This document shows, in pieces, positions 1 to 6,888 of a stretch of DNA of 34,451 nt. The DNA is from Balneolia bacterium. GTDB lineage: Bacteria; Bacteroidota; Rhodothermia; Balneolales; Cyclonatronaceae. A program made the translations under genes and the position numbers. The notes under the pieces are model-generated. The model made no database searches. It saw only the letters and a list, made by a program, of their open reading frames with translations, and was not told the origin of the DNA. The stretch is taken from contig JAIUMA010000035.1 of NCBI GenBank assembly GCA_022565795.1, positions 1-34,451 on the forward strand. The letters are read 5' to 3'. Each line of letters begins with the position of its first letter. Position 1 is the first letter of the stretch.

Positions 1-427
1 AAAGCAGCCGAGGGCCAAAAGACCGGAGTCAATAGAAACCCGGAACCCATCCCGGCAATCCCTTAATCCTGTACATCATGGTCGGTTGTTGTGATTTTTA
101 AACTACAACGGATGCTGATTTCGGGCATATATGTTTTTATCACCATCGTTCGGAACTGTGATATATGACGGGTTTCGGGGAGTTTAAATGGTGCTTTATC
201 CTCAAATACATCAATTTATCCCCTTCCAGCTTTGAAAATCCAACATATCTTTTCAGGAATCTCACTTCACTAATCAGCCTCTAAAAAACGTATATTCTTT
301 TTTACTTCAGCAATGACATTATTCGGCCGTCTTATGTGTTATGTGTGATGATTGTAGCCAAGGCCGTACGCATTCGCTCCCGAACTGAACACCTTTACAT
401 TGACACTGATCCATCTTCATTGAATTG
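1..427. other. Gene-free leader with a dispersed repeat
   Basis: No convincing gene lies in this stretch. Positions 58-146 hold one copy of a dispersed repeat (listed separately). The rest is AT-rich and should contain the promoter of the winged-helix gene at 428, but no clean TAnnTTTG or TATAAT box at the right spacing could be fixed. Any gene to the left is outside the window. Confidence 0.6.
58..146 (+). repeat. Dispersed repeat, copy 1 (inverted relative to 12743-12831)
   Basis: An ungapped 89-base alignment to the reverse complement of 12743-12831 shows about 14 mismatches (about 84% identity, counted by hand). Shared blocks include ATCCCTTAATCC, GTTGTTGTGATT and TTTTTATCACCAT. Both copies keep one short open frame reading SWSVVVI...MLI.G.YVFITIV. 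Phrases like 'cccttaatcc' recur in intergenic repeats of Bacteroidota; this is remembered, not searched. Confidence 0.75.
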
Positions 428-736
428 ATGAAAACCAAATACAAAAGCTTTAGCCATAAACGACTCGATCCGATTATTCACAACCGATTGCGTCTGGCCA
501 TACTTTCATCGGCCGCGCACTCCGATGAAGTCGACTTCATGAGCCTGAAAAAGTCGGTACAAACCACCGACGGCAACTTGCACATTCAGCTCAAGAAGCT
601 TGAGGAGGCAGGATTGATCATCATGAATAAAAGCGTGCAGCAGGCGCGTCAACAAACGAACGTTGCTCTCACTAACAAAGGCTACACCGCGCTAACCGAG
701 TACCGTGAGATCATTAGCGGCTGGCTTGAAATATAG
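428..736 (+). CDS. Small winged-helix DNA-binding protein (HTH_34 type)
   Basis: This 102-residue protein is nearly all one winged-helix domain. Around residues 10-30 is the helix HNRLRLAILSSA. The recognition-helix region NLHIQLKKLEEAGLI follows at about 50-65, with a wing around residues 66-84. The pattern matches the stand-alone 'winged helix DNA-binding' family (PF13601-like, MarR/ArsR-related), usually about 100 residues. The ATG at 428 is preferred over the TTG at 425. It sits 38 bases before a membrane methyltransferase gene on the same strand, so it may regulate that operon or itself. No ligand-binding domain is present. The family is fairly sure; the target is unknown. Confidence 0.8.
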   Translation: MKTKYKSFSHKRLDPIIHNRLRLAILSSAAHSDEVDFMSLKKSVQTTDGNLHIQLKKLEEAGLIIMNKSVQQARQQTNVALTNKGYTALTEYREIISGWLEI

Positions 737-774
737 CCTTACTGAATAAATCAAAGCAGCAGTACGTAATCTCC

Positions 775-1407
775 ATGTATTTCGCCGCAGCATTTTTACT
801 TTTTGCAGTTCTACACAGCCTTCTCGCCAGCAGAAGTCTGAAGAGACACATTATTACCAGATGGCCGCAAATGCGGTTTTATTACCGGTTTTTATACAAC
901 ATTGTCGCGCTGCTTACTTTCGCACTCGTATGGTTTTCCATACCTGTCAGCACATCAACTATCTATTCCGTTGATGCACCTTTTTCTTACATCATGCATC
1001 TGGTTCAGCTTTTGGCCCTTTATGGAATCTACAAAAGCGTACATGTTGCCGGAACGGGTAATTTTACTGGAATCAAACAGCTGGGTCATGCGGCTCAGGC
1101 TCAGAAACATGATTACGATCTTGATGAGCCAAAGGAGAATGGTTTCGTTGTACAGGGGCCTTTCAAATTTGTGAGGCATCCGCTGTACCTGTTCAGCATC
1201 ATATTCTTTGTGTTTCATCCGTACATGACCGTCAAGTGGCTGCTTTTAACCGTTCTTGCCATTATATACTTCATAATCGGTTCCCGTTTTGAAGAAATGC
1301 GGCTGACCGACCGGTTCGGTGATGCGTACAAAACATATAAAATGCGGGTTCCTGCAATACTGCCCGATTCGCGCTCTTTTTCAAAGTTAAGATCCGATGA
1401 TGCATAA
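775..1407 (+). CDS. ICMT/MddA/NnrU-like membrane methyltransferase
   Basis: A 210-residue integral membrane protein with about five hydrophobic segments. The C-terminal half carries the isoprenylcysteine methyltransferase-type signature: GPFKFVRHPLYL at about 132-143, then E(E)MRL..FGDAYKTYK..VPAILP. The order 'VRHPLYL...MT...FEE..L...FG..Y..Y...VP' resembles MddA (methanethiol S-methyltransferase) and NnrU-like proteins more than eukaryotic ICMT, though at 210 residues it is shorter than typical MddA. The family uses S-adenosylmethionine to methylate small thiols or lipid-linked cysteine; the substrate here cannot be read from sequence. It ends directly against the ATG of the Nudix gene (TAAATG), so the two are probably co-translated. 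Confidence 0.75.
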   Translation: MYFAAAFLLFAVLHSLLASRSLKRHIITRWPQMRFYYRFLYNIVALLTFALVWFSIPVSTSTIYSVDAPFSYIMHLVQLLALYGIYKSVHVAGTGNFTGIKQLGHAAQAQKHDYDLDEPKENGFVVQGPFKFVRHPLYLFSIIFFVFHPYMTVKWLLLTVLAIIYFIIGSRFEEMRLTDRFGDAYKTYKMRVPAILPDSRSFSKLRSDDA

Positions 1408-2052
1408 ATGAGCTTTACTACGATGAGAGACCTGGAGCAATATCTTACCAAAAGACTTAAGGAGCCACTGCCGGGCTTCGAGGCCCAGAGCAAAATGGGA
1501 CCGTACAGAACCGACGGCAGCTTTACGCACCGTGTTGAGCCTCCAAAGGGATGCCGTACCAACGCCGTAATGGTACTGCTTTATCCCTATGAAGGCACTC
1601 ACCATCTGGTGCTCACCATACGGTCGTCTAAAATGCCAAGCCATGCCGGTGAAATTAGCTGCCCCGGAGGCGGCATTAATCAGGGTGAAACGCCGGTCGA
1701 AGCTGCCCTACGGGAAACCAGAGAGGAAGTAGGAGTGCCTGAATCTGACATTCGCATCGCGGGCAGGCTGAGCAGGCTCTATATTCCGGTCACCAACAAC
1801 ATCATCTATCCGCACGTGGGATTTATCTCTGAAAAGCCGGAGCTCCGCCCTGATCCGCGCGAGGTAAGCGGGATTCTTACGCCAAAACTCCCGGATATCA
1901 TAACGGACAAGCACCGGCGGCAGGAGCTATGGCAGCTTGGCGAAAACGAACTCTATGTCCCCTTCTGGAGCCTGTACGACATTCCGCTTTGGGGAGCCAC
2001 GGCCATGATCCTAAGCGAATTTGCCGAAATCGTGAAGCAAAAGCCCGAATGA
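1408..2052 (+). CDS. Nudix hydrolase, CoA pyrophosphatase type
   Basis: A 214-residue Nudix protein. The Nudix box spans about residues 88-110 and matches GX5EX7REUXEEXGU (GINQGE, then RETREEVGV). Just before it, RSSKMPSHAGEISCPGG at about 72-88 matches the UPF0035 signature (RS..L..H.G...FPGG) that marks the CoA pyrophosphatase subfamily (NudL/YeaB, Pcd1p), which splits CoA or oxidised CoA into phosphopantetheine and 3',5'-ADP. One change from the usual motif is Cys for Phe at position 85. The start codon directly follows the stop of the upstream methyltransferase gene. The subfamily is well supported; activity on CoA is inferred. Confidence 0.88.
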   Translation: MSFTTMRDLEQYLTKRLKEPLPGFEAQSKMGPYRTDGSFTHRVEPPKGCRTNAVMVLLYPYEGTHHLVLTIRSSKMPSHAGEISCPGGGINQGETPVEAALRETREEVGVPESDIRIAGRLSRLYIPVTNNIIYPHVGFISEKPELRPDPREVSGILTPKLPDIITDKHRRQELWQLGENELYVPFWSLYDIPLWGATAMILSEFAEIVKQKPE

Positions 2053-2101
2053 GGCTTTAGCACCTGATTCCCCTGTTTCTATTGAAATAAAAGCCTTATG
2101 A

Positions 2102-2131
2102 TTGTTTGCCTAAATTATTTAGTTATATTTG
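2102..2131 (+). promoter_or_regulatory. Bacteroidetes-type promoter before the Lrp gene
   Basis: TTG at 2102-2104 is followed by 19 bases and TATATTTG at 2124-2131. This matches the -33 TTG / -7 TAnnTTTG consensus of the Bacteroidetes primary sigma factor. It lies about 67 bases before the ATG at 2199, in the first sizeable gap after the Nudix gene. Confidence 0.5.
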
Positions 2132-2198
2132 GCTTCAATAATTTTAAACGGCCGGATATACGGTGCTATGGTTGTATAAATTAAGTTAATTCAAAACT

Positions 2199-2669
2199 AT
2201 GTCTCAAAACCTCGACAATACAGATCTCAAAATTCTTCACGAATTACAGCAAAACGGACGCGCACGCCGTAACAAACTGGCTGAAATCGTGGGCTTATCC
2301 GTTCCTTCCGTTTCAGAGCGTATGAAAAAGCTGGAGGAAAAAAATCTGATTGAGGGCTATTACGCGGTGCTCAACCCGAGGAATTTCAACTTCGACATTA
2401 CCGCCTTCATTTTCGTACAGGTTGATAACTCTTCATTCTATCAGGATTTCGTTGAAGCATGCCAAAATGAAGCAGAGGTTTTAGAATGCCATTCTATCAC
2501 AGGCGACGGCTCCCACTTTCTCAAGATCCGTACCTACAACACCGAATCCCTGGAGAAGCTGCTGTCGAAAATCCAGACCATGCCCGGTGTAAAAAAGACG
2601 CGCTCGAATATCGTGCTTTCTACATTTAAAGAAACGCGTCAGCTCCCGCTCAAAGCTGAACTCGACTGA
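2199..2669 (+). CDS. Lrp/AsnC family transcriptional regulator
   Basis: 156 residues, the normal length for Lrp/AsnC proteins. The N-terminal helix-turn-helix covers about residues 5-60: LDNTDLKILHELQQNGRA, then LAEIVGLSVPSVSERMKKLE. A C-terminal RAM domain follows (about 65-145), including ECHSITGDGSHFLKIR, the usual position of effector contacts (the family's G.DY-like motif is GDGSHF here). These proteins form octamers and sense amino acids or related metabolites; the ligand cannot be told. The gene has its own probable promoter and is followed 19 bases later by the exported membrane-protein gene, so the two may share a transcript. Confidence 0.9.
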   Translation: MSQNLDNTDLKILHELQQNGRARRNKLAEIVGLSVPSVSERMKKLEEKNLIEGYYAVLNPRNFNFDITAFIFVQVDNSSFYQDFVEACQNEAEVLECHSITGDGSHFLKIRTYNTESLEKLLSKIQTMPGVKKTRSNIVLSTFKETRQLPLKAELD

Positions 2670-2688
2670 GACTCCGACCGCCAGCTAA

Positions 2689-4137
2689 ATGCCCGCTCTT
2701 AAAAGCACTCTGTTTGGATTCCTGCTCCTACTCCTGATTACCAGCGCCAGCGATGCTCAGCTTCGTTTTGGTGTAATTCTTGATGAAGAACAGACGGAGT
2801 CGCTTAGTGCTTCAGATTTAAATAACTTCTCGTCAAACGGCATCAACCTTATATCCCCCAGCGGTTTAGTTTCTACATCTCTAATCACTGATACCCTCAG
2901 GGTGATGCCCTCCCTGCCCTTTTCCTACCTCACACCGGGATCGCGGATGCTTCGGGAAAATGCCGCAAACCAAATCATCCGTTCTTTCCGTACACACTAC
3001 TACGAAAGCGGCAGCTTCAGCACGGAAAGCATCATCACCGGTCTCCATCCTGATTTGAGAAGCAGCCGCGTGCGATCATTTTATGAAAATGTGCGCAGCA
3101 GTTTTGCGGGCGAAAACCTGTACATCATTACCGATATGGTTGATGTACTCCCAGACGGTTTCACCGCTATTGCCTATGCAGGAATCTCGGCGGAGCAAAC
3201 CTCGGGCACGGGTGATATCATGCTGCTTTCATCGCACCGAAACCCAAACGGAGTTCGCGCTTATTACGATGAAATAAAGGCTGCAGCTGTATCTGGCTTT
3301 TCCACGCTGCTTATCCGCTACGATGACTATATCTGGCTTACTGAACAAGATGAATTCGGTTCTGAAATGCTGTATGCATTCAGCAATCAGCTGGCCGGGT
3401 CTGCCACGGTTCCCCTGCCTGCGCTTCAGCCGGAAACGCCTTCCATCCGTCTGGACGTGATTATTTTGCTGCTGCTATGGCTGTCGTTCAGCATTCACTT
3501 TCGGTTCAACCCGAACTACAACCGCTCGGTTATCCGCTATTTTGCCAGCTACTCGTTTATGGTTGAAGACATACTCCGCCGGCACATCATTATGGGCGGC
3601 TCTGCTTTGGTTGTATTTGTTCAGATATCGGTACTCTGGGGGCTTGTTCTGTCATCGGCTTTTACCGGCCTGTTCGGCACCGCGGGGCACGAGGCCTTCG
3701 GCTATCACTATTCGTTTATTCCGGGTACTTGGGGTGTTTTCGCGATTGGAGCAGTTGCCGGGACCCTCTTTAACGCGGTGGGCTTAATCTGGCTGATGAG
3801 CACATGCTTTCGTCAGGATATTTTCTCCATGGCCTCTACCTTTTTCCTGTGGCCTATGCACATCGGCTTTGTGCTTGCCACCATCCTCGTTACTGTTGCC
3901 GTTCTGATGCCGGGAAGCATCATTATCGTCGTTTTGTGCTTCGTCTTTCTTCTCCTTAACTATGTGGCCTTTTACCTGGCATCATCGGCCTTGGGCAGTG
4001 AGCCGACCCTCAGTCCGGCTATTCACTTCCTCACCGCACCGGCCCTGTATACTTTTGTCACCGTGCTTCTTGGCTACCTTGTCTACACCTACACGGATTT
4101 GTTCAACGTGCTAATGCTCAGCTTTAGACTGAGCTGA
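2689..4137 (+). CDS. Unrecognised exported protein with a C-terminal membrane domain
   Basis: 482 residues, family not recognised. The N-terminus looks like a signal peptide (basic start, then a hydrophobic run, residues 1-23, ending SASDAQ). Residues 24 to about 250 form a soluble, presumably periplasmic domain. From about 253 onward there are six or so hydrophobic segments (about 253-270, 298-328, 348-372, 379-408, 409-434, 447-478). The arrangement, a periplasmic sensor-like domain followed by a membrane block, has no catalytic motif that I can see. It is 19 bases downstream of the Lrp gene. Its stop is only 10 bases from the stop of the convergent rpoN gene, with no terminator hairpin between. 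Confidence 0.7.
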   Translation: MPALKSTLFGFLLLLLITSASDAQLRFGVILDEEQTESLSASDLNNFSSNGINLISPSGLVSTSLITDTLRVMPSLPFSYLTPGSRMLRENAANQIIRSFRTHYYESGSFSTESIITGLHPDLRSSRVRSFYENVRSSFAGENLYIITDMVDVLPDGFTAIAYAGISAEQTSGTGDIMLLSSHRNPNGVRAYYDEIKAAAVSGFSTLLIRYDDYIWLTEQDEFGSEMLYAFSNQLAGSATVPLPALQPETPSIRLDVIILLLLWLSFSIHFRFNPNYNRSVIRYFASYSFMVEDILRRHIIMGGSALVVFVQISVLWGLVLSSAFTGLFGTAGHEAFGYHYSFIPGTWGVFAIGAVAGTLFNAVGLIWLMSTCFRQDIFSMASTFFLWPMHIGFVLATILVTVAVLMPGSIIIVVLCFVFLLLNYVAFYLASSALGSEPTLSPAIHFLTAPALYTFVTVLLGYLVYTYTDLFNVLMLSFRLS

Positions 4138-4147
4138 GAAGTCTGGC

Positions 4148-5668
4148 TTAAATTACTTTTTTGCGAAGCCGGGCCGGAGGCAGCTTTAGCTGTTCACGGT
4201 ATTTGGTTACCGTACGGCGGGCGACCTTAAAGCCCTTCTCTTTCAGCATTTCCATAAGCTTCTGATCGCTGTAAGGCTTATCACCAGGCTCGTTTTCGAT
4301 AATCTCAGACAGGATATTTTTCACCTCAAGATTTGAAACTTCCTCACCGGATTCAGTTGTGATGCCTTCGTTAAAGAAATAGCGAAGTTCATAGACGCCA
4401 AAGGGAGTCTGAACATACTTTCCGTTAACCACTCTTGAGATTGTGGAAACATCCAGCTTTACTCGCTCGGCAATGTCCTTGAGGATCATCGGCTTTATCG
4501 ACTTCCCCGTTTTGAAAAACGTATCCTGAAGCGCAACAATCGTTTGCATTACTCCCATAAGGGTTTGCTGACGCTGACGAAGCATCTCCATAAACCACTT
4601 GGCCGACTCTATCTTACTCTTTACGAAAACGTGCGTTTCCTTCTGCTCGCGGTTTTTCTTGCTGCGGGCTTCCATGTCTTTGAGCATCTGCTCATAGCTT
4701 TTGGAAACGACAAGATCGGGCATATTCCGTCTGTTCATCGTGATGGTGAAGTCGCCTTGCTCATCGTTATCATCATCGGGTTCGTAGCGGACCTCGAAGT
4801 CGGGCGTTATATAATTTCCGGCGTCGGCAGCTGCCGTTTCGAATGAGCCGGGACGCGGATCGAGCATTCGCAGGCATTCATAGGCGGCGCGAAATTCATC
4901 TTCGGTTACGCCCAGCTTACGAATGATTTTCTCGAAGTGCTTTTTCTCGAACTCGTCCCATGTGTCTTTTACAATCTTTTTAGCCGTTTCCAGTCCTGCG
5001 GTATCCGGGTCCAGAATTTCGAGTTGTATGGAAAGGCATTCGCGCAAATCACGCGCCGCAATGCCGGGTGGATCGAGCCTCTGAATGCCCTGAAGGACTT
5101 CAAGGACCTCTTCTCTTGAAACAGGGATTCCGTTCTGAAACGCGATTCCGTCAGCTACGGAAGCGATGTCACGACGAAAATAGCCATCATCATCAATCGA
5201 GCCGATTATCTGGTCGGCTATAAGCTGCTGCTTCTCGTCAAGATCAAGCAGTATGACCTGCTGTTCGAGTTTCTCGAGCTGTGTCTCCCGGTATGGAGTC
5301 GGAATATCCTGCCAGTTGATGGCATCCGGATTGTATGTAGTCTGCGACGGATACTCGTCAATATCGTCGGTGTGATAGGCATCCCAGTCGACATCAGGGC
5401 CATCGTCCTCCCAGCTGTCGGCCGAAGCATCCGTATCCGTTGCGCTGTCGCCGGATTCACTGATTGAATCGTAATCAGCATCGTATTCATCAGTACTGGT
5501 TTCAGAGTCCTCGAGAGCAGGATTGGATTCCAGCTCTTCCTTGATTCGCTGCTCGATATGCTGCGAGGACATCTGCAGCATTTTGATATATTGTATCTGC
5601 TGAGGCGACAGCTTTTGCTGCTGCGTCTGCTTCTGAAACTGACCCTGCTTGATAGATTGTGAAAGCAT
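4148..5668 (-). CDS. rpoN: RNA polymerase sigma-54 factor
   Basis: 506 residues with all sigma-54 regions. Region I (about 1-50) is Gln-rich and has the activator-interacting pattern SPQQIQYIKMLQMSSQHIEQRI and ELESNPALED. Region II (about 51-120) is a long linker rich in Asp, Glu and Ser. The core-binding domain covers about 120-310, followed by a helix-turn-helix at about 375-410 (LKDIAERVKLDVSTISRVVNGKY). The RpoN box ARRTVTKYRE lies at 483-492, which reads the -24 element. The protein drives transcription only with AAA+ enhancer-binding activators; none is encoded in this window. The start codon overlaps the stop of the upstream DUF3109 gene by one base (TGATG), suggesting translational coupling. 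Confidence 0.97.
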   Translation of the reverse strand: MLSQSIKQGQFQKQTQQQKLSPQQIQYIKMLQMSSQHIEQRIKEELESNPALEDSETSTDEYDADYDSISESGDSATDTDASADSWEDDGPDVDWDAYHTDDIDEYPSQTTYNPDAINWQDIPTPYRETQLEKLEQQVILLDLDEKQQLIADQIIGSIDDDGYFRRDIASVADGIAFQNGIPVSREEVLEVLQGIQRLDPPGIAARDLRECLSIQLEILDPDTAGLETAKKIVKDTWDEFEKKHFEKIIRKLGVTEDEFRAAYECLRMLDPRPGSFETAAADAGNYITPDFEVRYEPDDDNDEQGDFTITMNRRNMPDLVVSKSYEQMLKDMEARSKKNREQKETHVFVKSKIESAKWFMEMLRQRQQTLMGVMQTIVALQDTFFKTGKSIKPMILKDIAERVKLDVSTISRVVNGKYVQTPFGVYELRYFFNEGITTESGEEVSNLEVKNILSEIIENEPGDKPYSDQKLMEMLKEKGFKVARRTVTKYREQLKLPPARLRKKVI

Positions 5669-6252
5669 CAGGCCGCGGCCCCCTCTTCCCTGATCTTTCT
5701 GCAGACATCAATAAATTCACTGTACCAGGCCGCGCCATATTTTCGTATAAGTGGCCTTTCCAGGTATTCAGCAAGGTAGGTTCCCGTAGCTTCTGCATGA
5801 TCGCAGGCCGGCGAACACATATCGGGAATGTACTCGAAATTGACATAATCAGATCCACCTGACTCCAGGATGCGTAGCGGGTACAAATGGCAGCTGATGG
5901 GCTTTTCCCAGCCGATCCGGCCTTCGTACATCGCTTTCTGTATGGAGCAAAGGGCAACGCCGTTATCATCATACTGCACAAAAACACACTCTGCGCCGTT
6001 GGTGCAGGCCAGCTCAAGATCATCCCCGCTGCCCAAAACCAAGCCTGAATCGGCTACCTGATCGCGGGCTTTCTGGCTGAGCTCCTCTCTGAGAAGCTTC
6101 CACGCCTTATTAAGCACCGGAAGCTCTTTGGAAGAAACGGGCGCACCGGCATCGCCTCGCACGCAGCAGTCACCCTTGCAAACACTGATGTTGCAAGCGA
6201 ACTTAGCCGTCGCTATATCATCCGATAAGTACACATTTCCAACGCAGAACAT
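5668..6252 (-). CDS. DUF3109 family cysteine-cluster protein
   Basis: 194 residues matching the Bacteroidota DUF3109 family (PF11307), related to YkgJ-like putative zinc- or iron-chelating proteins. Visible cysteine motifs are FACNISVCKGDCCVRGDAGAP (about 18-38), ACTNGAECVFV (about 81-91), then single cysteines in ALCSI, PISCHLYPLR, DMCSPACDH and DVCRK. The spaced Cys and His residues suggest a metal site, but no function has been shown that I know of. Its TGA overlaps the rpoN ATG by one base. The upstream gap to trxA contains trxA's terminator, so this gene probably has its own promoter in 6253-6358. The family is secure; the role is open. Confidence 0.85.
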   Translation of the reverse strand: MFCVGNVYLSDDIATAKFACNISVCKGDCCVRGDAGAPVSSKELPVLNKAWKLLREELSQKARDQVADSGLVLGSGDDLELACTNGAECVFVQYDDNGVALCSIQKAMYEGRIGWEKPISCHLYPLRILESGGSDYVNFEYIPDMCSPACDHAEATGTYLAEYLERPLIRKYGAAWYSEFIDVCRKIREEGAAA

Positions 6253-6359
6253 AAGAATACAAATTTGCTCTAAAAATACGGAAAAGACGTCTAAATATTC
6301 CGTTTTTTAGGCGCGTGACACATCTTTTTATTTTCCTGTATGAGGTATCCGATACGAAT

Positions 6360-6388
6360 AAAAAAGGCAGTGTAGGTTGTACACTGCC
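6360..6388 (-). terminator. Rho-independent terminator of trxA
   Basis: On the minus strand GGCAGTGTA pairs perfectly with TACACTGCC (9 base pairs, 5-base loop; plus-strand arms 6366-6374 and 6380-6388). It is followed at once by six T residues. It lies about 45 bases beyond the trxA stop and before the DUF3109 gene, so it should separate the two transcripts. Confidence 0.88.
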
Positions 6389-6402
6389 CTGAATTTAAAA
6401 CC

Positions 6403-6420
6403 GGTGAGAGTCTTCTCACC
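6403..6420 (-). other. Second hairpin just after trxA
   Basis: GGTGAGA (6403-6409) and TCTCACC (6414-6420) form a perfect 7-base-pair stem with a 4-base loop between the trxA stop and its terminator. There is no T run after it on the minus strand, so it is more likely an RNA-stability or pausing hairpin than a terminator. Confidence 0.5.
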
Positions 6421-6433
6421 TGAAACTAAACAA

Positions 6434-6763
6434 TTAAAGCTGAGCGTCGAGCTGCTTTTTGAGAACTGATTTTGGCACGGCGCCTACAATCTGATCAACA
6501 ACTTCGCCACCTTTGAAGATAAGCAGAGCAGGAATGCTGCGAATCTGATACTTCATGGAGACTTCCGGATTGTCGTCTACGTTCACTTTTCCAATTTTGG
6601 CTTTTCCGGCATACTCGCCAGCCAGCTCTTCAACTACCGGACCAATTTTCTTGCACGGTCCGCACCACTCAGCCCAAAAATCTACGAGTACCGGAGTATC
6701 GGAGTTCAGAACTTCTGCTTCAAAATTGCTGTCTGTTAGCGCTACTGTTGTTTCTACTGACAT
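6434..6763 (-). CDS. trxA: Thioredoxin
   Basis: 109 residues, a single thioredoxin fold of standard length. The active site WCGPC has its cysteines at 34 and 37, preceded by VLVDFWAEW. The buried Asp (D28), the cis-proline segment [10 protein letters not shown] and the C-terminal GAVPKSVL helix are all in place. It reduces protein disulfides in the cytoplasm using electrons from thioredoxin reductase. The gene lies 125 bases downstream of dnaE on the same strand and ends at a strong terminator, so it is transcribed alone or as the last gene of that run. No reductase gene is in the window. Confidence 0.97.
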   Translation of the reverse strand: MSVETTVALTDSNFEAEVLNSDTPVLVDFWAEWCGPCKKIGPVVEELAGEYAGKAKIGKVNVDDNPEVSMKYQIRSIPALLIFKGGEVVDQIVGAVPKSVLKKQLDAQL

Positions 6764-6888
6764 AATGATTCGGTTTTTGAGACCTTGCCCTGCCCCGGCT
6801 TTCGAGCGTTAAACAAGGAACTTAGTGTTTTAATGATTTAAAGAATATACTATTTCTTTCTGTTGCTGTAAACGCATGAGAACGAGCA

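Noticed and set aside
2052-2096. AGGCTTT/AAAGCCT as a terminator of the Nudix gene
   Set aside because: The loop would be 31 bases and no T run follows.
6465-6490. TTGGCACGG resembling the -24 part of a sigma-54 promoter
   Set aside because: Inside trxA coding sequence, and no TTGC element follows at the required spacing.
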